From the NCBI RefSeq assembly GCF_003985145.1, contig NZ_ML133522.1, positions 620,001 through 684,000 on the forward strand: a stretch of 64,000 bases of DNA, read 5' to 3'. Below the pieces are notes generated by a model that worked only from the letters and a program-made list of their open reading frames with translations, was not told where the DNA came from and ran no database searches. Position numbers and translations under genes: made by a program. Shown piece by piece: positions 60,085 through 64,000 of the stretch; positions within the stretch are counted from its first letter, which is position 1, and every line of letters starts with the position of its first letter. Source of the DNA: Rhizobium anhuiense. GTDB lineage: Bacteria > Pseudomonadota > Alphaproteobacteria > Rhizobiales > Rhizobiaceae.

Positions 60085-62073
60085 ATGGACGCCGTTGTCG
60101 CAGTCACCCATCCGCTCGATCCCCTGAGCCTGGCCGAGATCGCTTCTGCCGTTGCCATCCTCAAGGATACGCAGAAACTCGCAGCCACCTTCCGCTTTCC
60201 GATAACCCGGCTGGAGGAGCCGGCCAAGACGGATCTTGCCACTTATCGCTTGGGCGATAGTCTGCCGCGTCTCGCCTTCATTCTGGCCATGGATATCAGC
60301 AACGGCGAGACCTTCGAGGGCATCGTCGATCTGACCGCCGGCAAAGTGTCCTCCTATATAAGACTGCCTCTTGGCGAGCTGCCTTATGGCCAGCCGCCGG
60401 TCATGCTGTGTGAATTCGAAACCGTTGAGGGCACCGTCAAATCCGATCCGCGCTGGATTGCTGCCGTCAAGAAGCGGGGCATCACCGACGAGGATATTCC
60501 GCTCATCCAGATCGATCCTTTTTCCTCCGGCTATTTTGGCCGCGAATTCGAGAAGGGAAAGCGCATCGTCCGCGCCGTGTCCTATTGGCGCGAGGATATC
60601 CGCGACAACGGCTATGCGCATCCGATCGAGGGTGTGGTGGCGGTGGTCGACCTGATCACCAACCGAGTGGTCGATCTCGTCGACGATGAAAAGATCATTC
60701 CGGTTCCACGGAAGAAGCGCAATTATGGCCGCGAAACCTTCCCGGAACTCCGACCCGATCTCAAGCCGCTGCATATCGTTCAGCCGCAAGGGCCGAGCTT
60801 TGCTGTCGACGGCTGGAAAGTCGAATGGCAGAACTGGAGTTTCCGTGTCGGTTTCACCCCGCGCGAAGGCCTCGTTCTGCATGAACTCGGCATCAGGGAT
60901 CAGGGCAGGCTGCGGCCTGTCGTCTTTCGCGCCAGCGTCACCGAAATGGTCGTTCCCTATGCCGATCCGACTGCGAACCATTATTGGAAGAGCGCTTTCG
61001 ATGCCGGCGAATATGGCCTCGGGCGCCTGGCCAATTGCCTCGAACTCGGCTGCGACTGCCTCGGCCATATTCACTATTTCGACGTGCCGGCGGCCGATGA
61101 TTTCGGCCAGCCTTTCATCATGAAGAACGCCATCTGCTTGCATGAGGAGGATTACGGAATCCTCTGGAAGCATTACGAATTTCGCAACGGTATTTTCGAA
61201 GTGCGCCGCTCCCGCCGCCTCGTCATCTCCTTCTTCGCAACCGTCGGCAATTATGATTACGGCTTCTACTGGTATCTCTACCAGGACGGCACGATCCAGC
61301 TCGAAGCCAAGCTTACCGGCATCATCCAGACGGCGGCAGTCGCGACCGGCGAAACCTATCCGTGGGGCGGCATGGTCGATGACAATCTCGGCGGTCCGAC
61401 CCACCAGCATTTCTTCAATGCGCGCCTGCATATGGATGTCGATGGCGGTGGTAACACTGTGACCGAGCATGAGTTCGTGCCGCGTCCCTGGGGTGAGGAC
61501 AATCCCTATGGCAATGTCTTCGATACCAGGACTCGCGTGTTGAAGCGCGAACTCGATTCGCCTTCACTCGCCAATGGTGAGACCGGCCGCTACTGGAAAG
61601 TCTCCAACCCCAACATGCAGAACAGCGTCGGCAAAACGCCGGGCTACAAGATCATCGTCATGCCGTCACCGGTCATGCTTGCCCAGCCGGATTCGACCGT
61701 TGCCCAGCGCGGCGGCTTCGCCAAGAAACACATCTGGGTCACGGCCTTCGATGCCAGGGAGAAATATGCGAGCGGCGATTATCCGAACGTGCATGCCGGC
61801 GGCGACGGCCTGCCGGGTTATGTCAAGCAGAATCGCGAAATCGAGAATGCCGATATCGTGCTCTGGCATTCCTTCGGTCATACCCATGTCTGCAAGCCCG
61901 AGGATTTTCCGATCATGCCGGTGGAATATGCAGGCTTCACACTGAAACCGAACGGCTTTTTCGCATCCAACATCGCCATGGACCTGCCGCCTGGTGGAAA
62001 CGAGGAGAGTGTCGACAATCGCCTGCAGCCTTCACCCGATGACAGCGGGAACGGTCCCTGCTGCCACACCTAG
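60085..62073 (+). CDS. copper-containing primary-amine oxidase
   Basis: 662 residues from the ATG at 60085, seven bases after AAAGAGG; an ATG at 60079 is too close to it. The topaquinone precursor is Tyr390 in TVGNYDYGFYWYLYQDG. The catalytic base is Asp306 in AFDAGEYGLG. Copper ligands are His440 and His442 in HQHFFNARLH, and His601 in FGHTHVCKPEDFPIMPVEYA. There is no signal peptide, so it is cytoplasmic like the Arthrobacter enzymes. It deaminates primary amines to aldehyde, ammonia and H2O2. With the divergent AraC regulator and permease it forms an amine-utilisation module. Confidence 0.94.
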   Translation: MDAVVAVTHPLDPLSLAEIASAVAILKDTQKLAATFRFPITRLEEPAKTDLATYRLGDSLPRLAFILAMDISNGETFEGIVDLTAGKVSSYIRLPLGELPYGQPPVMLCEFETVEGTVKSDPRWIAAVKKRGITDEDIPLIQIDPFSSGYFGREFEKGKRIVRAVSYWREDIRDNGYAHPIEGVVAVVDLITNRVVDLVDDEKIIPVPRKKRNYGRETFPELRPDLKPLHIVQPQGPSFAVDGWKVEWQNWSFRVGFTPREGLVLHELGIRDQGRLRPVVFRASVTEMVVPYADPTANHYWKSAFDAGEYGLGRLANCLELGCDCLGHIHYFDVPAADDFGQPFIMKNAICLHEEDYGILWKHYEFRNGIFEVRRSRRLVISFFATVGNYDYGFYWYLYQDGTIQLEAKLTGIIQTAAVATGETYPWGGMVDDNLGGPTHQHFFNARLHMDVDGGGNTVTEHEFVPRPWGEDNPYGNVFDTRTRVLKRELDSPSLANGETGRYWKVSNPNMQNSVGKTPGYKIIVMPSPVMLAQPDSTVAQRGGFAKKHIWVTAFDAREKYASGDYPNVHAGGDGLPGYVKQNREIENADIVLWHSFGHTHVCKPEDFPIMPVEYAGFTLKPNGFFASNIAMDLPPGGNEESVDNRLQPSPDDSGNGPCCHT

Positions 62074-62170
62074 AGTATGGCACTGGCCTGCGACTGACGT
62101 CTTCCCGACGAGGCGATGACCCGGTAGAGTTGCCGAATGTGCGCCCGATCATCCCATCCGGAGGCTTCGT

Positions 62171-62767
62171 ATGGCTGAGGTCTTGTTATTCCACCACGCA
62201 CAGGGGCTGACCCCGGGTGTGCATGCGTTCGCCGACGCTTTGAGGGCAGCCGGCCACATCGTGCATACGCCTGATCTGTTCGACGGGCGTACCTTCCCCA
62301 GCATCGAAGAAGGCCTCGCCTATATCGGTGAAATCGGATTCGACGCTGTCAGGGAGCGTGGCGTCCGCCTCGCCGACGAACTGCCGGTCGAGCTCGTCTA
62401 TGGCGGGTTCTCATTGGGTGTGCTGCCGGCGCAGAAGCTGGCGCAGACGCGGCCTGGGGCCCGTGGGGCGCTGCTCTTCTACTCCTGCCTGCCGATCAGC
62501 GGCGAGTGGGCCTTCGGACCATGGCCGGATGGCGTCGCGGTGCAGATCCACGGTATGGACAACGACCCGATTTTCGCAGGCGAGGGCGATATCGAAGCCG
62601 CCCGCGAGATTGTGGAAAAGGTCGAGAAGGCGGAGCTTTTCCTCTACCCCGGCGATCAGCACTACTTCGCCGACAGCTCGCTTCCATCCTATGACGCGGA
62701 TGCGGCCGCGCTCCTCACCAGCCGAGTGCTCGCGTTCCTGGACTCCTTGGACGACACGTCTGGATGA
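62171..62767 (+). CDS. dienelactone hydrolase-family protein
   Basis: 198 residues of small alpha/beta-hydrolase fold. VLLFHHAQGLTPGVHAFADA opens the fold, the nucleophile is Ser in YGGFSLGVLPAQK, where true dienelactone hydrolase has Cys, the acid is Asp in MDNDPIFAGEGD, and the His is in YPGDQHYFAD. The substrate is unknown. It is unlinked to the preceding amine oxidase gene apart from strand. Confidence 0.88.
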   Translation: MAEVLLFHHAQGLTPGVHAFADALRAAGHIVHTPDLFDGRTFPSIEEGLAYIGEIGFDAVRERGVRLADELPVELVYGGFSLGVLPAQKLAQTRPGARGALLFYSCLPISGEWAFGPWPDGVAVQIHGMDNDPIFAGEGDIEAAREIVEKVEKAELFLYPGDQHYFADSSLPSYDADAAALLTSRVLAFLDSLDDTSG

Positions 62768-63033
62768 GGCTGGAGGGCAGGGATGCGGCTGAGCGCAGCA
62801 GTTCGGCATAGCCATCGTCGCCACTTGCCATCGTAGCAAAATCTGCCTTATAAAAATTCCGTCGAAAGAGTGCTGGTCGGATGGTAGCCCGGCCGTCGCC
62901 CATCGGGCGGCAACTCCTCCTTTCAGGGTAACCGCGACACCGCAGCCGGCTTGCCGGTCTCGTAGGTGTGTCCGCCGGGAACTCTGAAACCTTTGTCGGC
63001 GCACCTTCATGTCAACATAGAAGGACGTTCGAC

Positions 63034-63771
63034 TTGAAACTGACGGACAACACCATTCTCATCACCGGCGGCGCAAGCGGCATCGGGCTGGCGCTCGCTA
63101 AGCAACTTTCCGAACGGAAAAATCGCGTCATCATCTGCGGCAGGAGCAGGGAGGCGCTGGACACGGCGCAGGCGGCCGTTCCTGCTCTGATAACGCGGGT
63201 CTGCGACGTCACCGATCTCGACAATCGTGACAGCCTGTCGGGCTGGCTGGAAAACAACCATCCCGACCTCAACATGCTGATCAACAATGCCGGGGTGCAG
63301 TACGTCAGGCATTTCGACGATGATCAGGCCGTGGCCGATCTCGACCAGGAGATAGCCATCAACCTTGCCGCGCCGATCCAACTGATCGGCGAGCTGCTGC
63401 CGATGCTGAAGCGGCAACCCAGCGCCGTCATCGTCAACGTCACCTCGGGACTGGCGTTTACGCCGAAGGCCGACATTCCCGTCTATTGTGCGACCAAGGC
63501 CGCCCTCCATTCCTTCACGCTGTCGCTTCGCCACCAGTTGAAGGCGACGGGCGTGCGGGTGGTCGAGATGGTCCCGCCGGTGGTCGACACCAATCTCGGC
63601 GGTGGCGTGCGGGCAGCGGGTGCGGAGCGGCAATACATGATGTCGCCGGAGGAATTCGCCACGGACGCACTTGCCCAGTTGGAGAATGACCAGGACGAAC
63701 TGCTGGTCGGCACCGCCGTCCACACGCGCAAGCATGGCGAAGCGATGTTCGAGCGGTTGAACGGCGGCTAA
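63034..63771 (+). CDS. classical SDR oxidoreductase (DltE-like)
   Basis: 245 residues from a TTG at 63034, preceded by AAGGA at nine bases; an in-frame ATG at 62968 adds an unconserved leader. The NAD(P) motif is TILITGGASGIGLALAKQLS, followed by NMLINNAGVQYVRHF and catalytic VYCATKAALHSFTLSLRHQL with Tyr and Lys as YxxxK. Cys stands between them (YCATK). This fits the DltE/YbbO-like short-chain dehydrogenases. Substrate unknown. Confidence 0.92.
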   Translation: MKLTDNTILITGGASGIGLALAKQLSERKNRVIICGRSREALDTAQAAVPALITRVCDVTDLDNRDSLSGWLENNHPDLNMLINNAGVQYVRHFDDDQAVADLDQEIAINLAAPIQLIGELLPMLKRQPSAVIVNVTSGLAFTPKADIPVYCATKAALHSFTLSLRHQLKATGVRVVEMVPPVVDTNLGGGVRAAGAERQYMMSPEEFATDALAQLENDQDELLVGTAVHTRKHGEAMFERLNGG

Positions 63772-63856
63772 CCTAAGACCGCTTATATTCCAGGGAGCAG
63801 ATCAATCCGAAACGCCGCGGTCACTGGATGCTCTCGACATATAAGGATAGCAGGAC

Positions 63857-63883
63857 AGTGGCGATGAGGTCCCTCTCGCCACT
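63857..63883. terminator. bidirectional terminator-like hairpin
   Basis: AGTGGCGA (63857-63864) pairs exactly with TCGCCACT (63876-63883), with GAGG and CCTC inside that can extend the stem. It lies between the convergent SDR gene and the gene entering from the right, so could stop both transcripts. No long T-run follows on either side. Confidence 0.5.
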
Positions 63884-63921
63884 GAAATATTCTGAGTTTC
63901 GAAGCGCGAATGGCAGCCTTT

Positions 63922-64000
63922 TTAGCTCCAGGCGTGCAGCGGCGGCTTCTCTCCATTGAGGAAATACTTGCCGAGGATCGAGTATTTCCATCGTACCGGA
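63922..64000 (-). CDS. 3' end of a gene entering from the right
   Basis: On the minus strand the frame reads VRWKYSILGKYFLNGEKPPL, then HAWS and a TAA at 63922-63924. The codon pattern and the position before a convergent hairpin suggest the real C-terminus of a protein, but only 25 residues are visible and no family can be assigned. Confidence 0.5.
   Translation of the reverse strand, partial: PVRWKYSILGKYFLNGEKPPLHAWS

Noticed and set aside
59992-61470. A 492-codon open frame on the minus strand, opposite the amine oxidase gene
   Set aside because: The plus-strand frame has the topaquinone and copper motifs; the antisense translation shows none.

Overview
The window reads as chromosome or large replicon DNA of a fast-growing rhizobium (Rhizobium/Agrobacterium relatives, Alphaproteobacteria). 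It has high G+C, ATGA-type gene overlaps, a second short FtsZ, a coxMNOP-like oxidase cluster, a Blh sulfur dioxygenase, a DUF1127 protein, cadherin-like domains as in rhizobial Rap proteins, and RIME-type and other rhizobial intergenic repeats. Assignments come from reading the translated sequence; no database search was run.

Layout. 1-4467 (minus): a four-gene signalling operon: GGDEF-EAL protein, slr1658-like histidine-kinase-fold protein, STAS-like domain fused to a methyltransferase, and a Cache-domain membrane sensor running off the left edge. 4681-20952 (minus): a probable organosulfur scavenging region. It holds an oligopeptide-type ABC transporter, two luciferase-like flavin monooxygenases, an acyl-CoA-dehydrogenase-like monooxygenase, a ketopantoate-reductase-like and a D-2-hydroxyacid dehydrogenase, a molybdopterin S/N-oxide reductase, a GlcD/Dld-type flavoprotein, and a TetR-DsbA-like pair. 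A 39-bp element occurs three times here, twice 64-69 bp before a start codon.

21429-26941: scattered detoxification and stress enzymes and small hydrophilic proteins. 26051-27857: an SDR and its divergent MmyB-type regulator. 28062-31504: a secreted cadherin-like protein, a repeat island, a 102-bp stray copy of the ftsZ 3' end, and a short ftsZ paralogue. 31822-34969: a two-component system divergent from two small exported proteins. 35233-44847: lipoprotein, duplicated-domain exported protein, aldo/keto reductase, SARP/TolB/TPR regulator, DUF1127, VOC and cupin proteins, an HWE kinase with its receiver, and an AraC regulator.

44927-46758: DsrE and Blh persulfide metabolism. 47040-50279: a cobalamin riboswitch heading a B12-type ABC importer. 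50385-51945: HIT and MYG1 proteins. 52144-57146: cytochrome c plus a complete alternative aa3 oxidase operon. 57210-62073: an amine-catabolism module (AraC regulator, APC permease, a 57-aa overlapping ORF, copper amine oxidase). 62171-64000: dienelactone hydrolase-like protein, SDR, and the 3' tip of a gene entering from the right.
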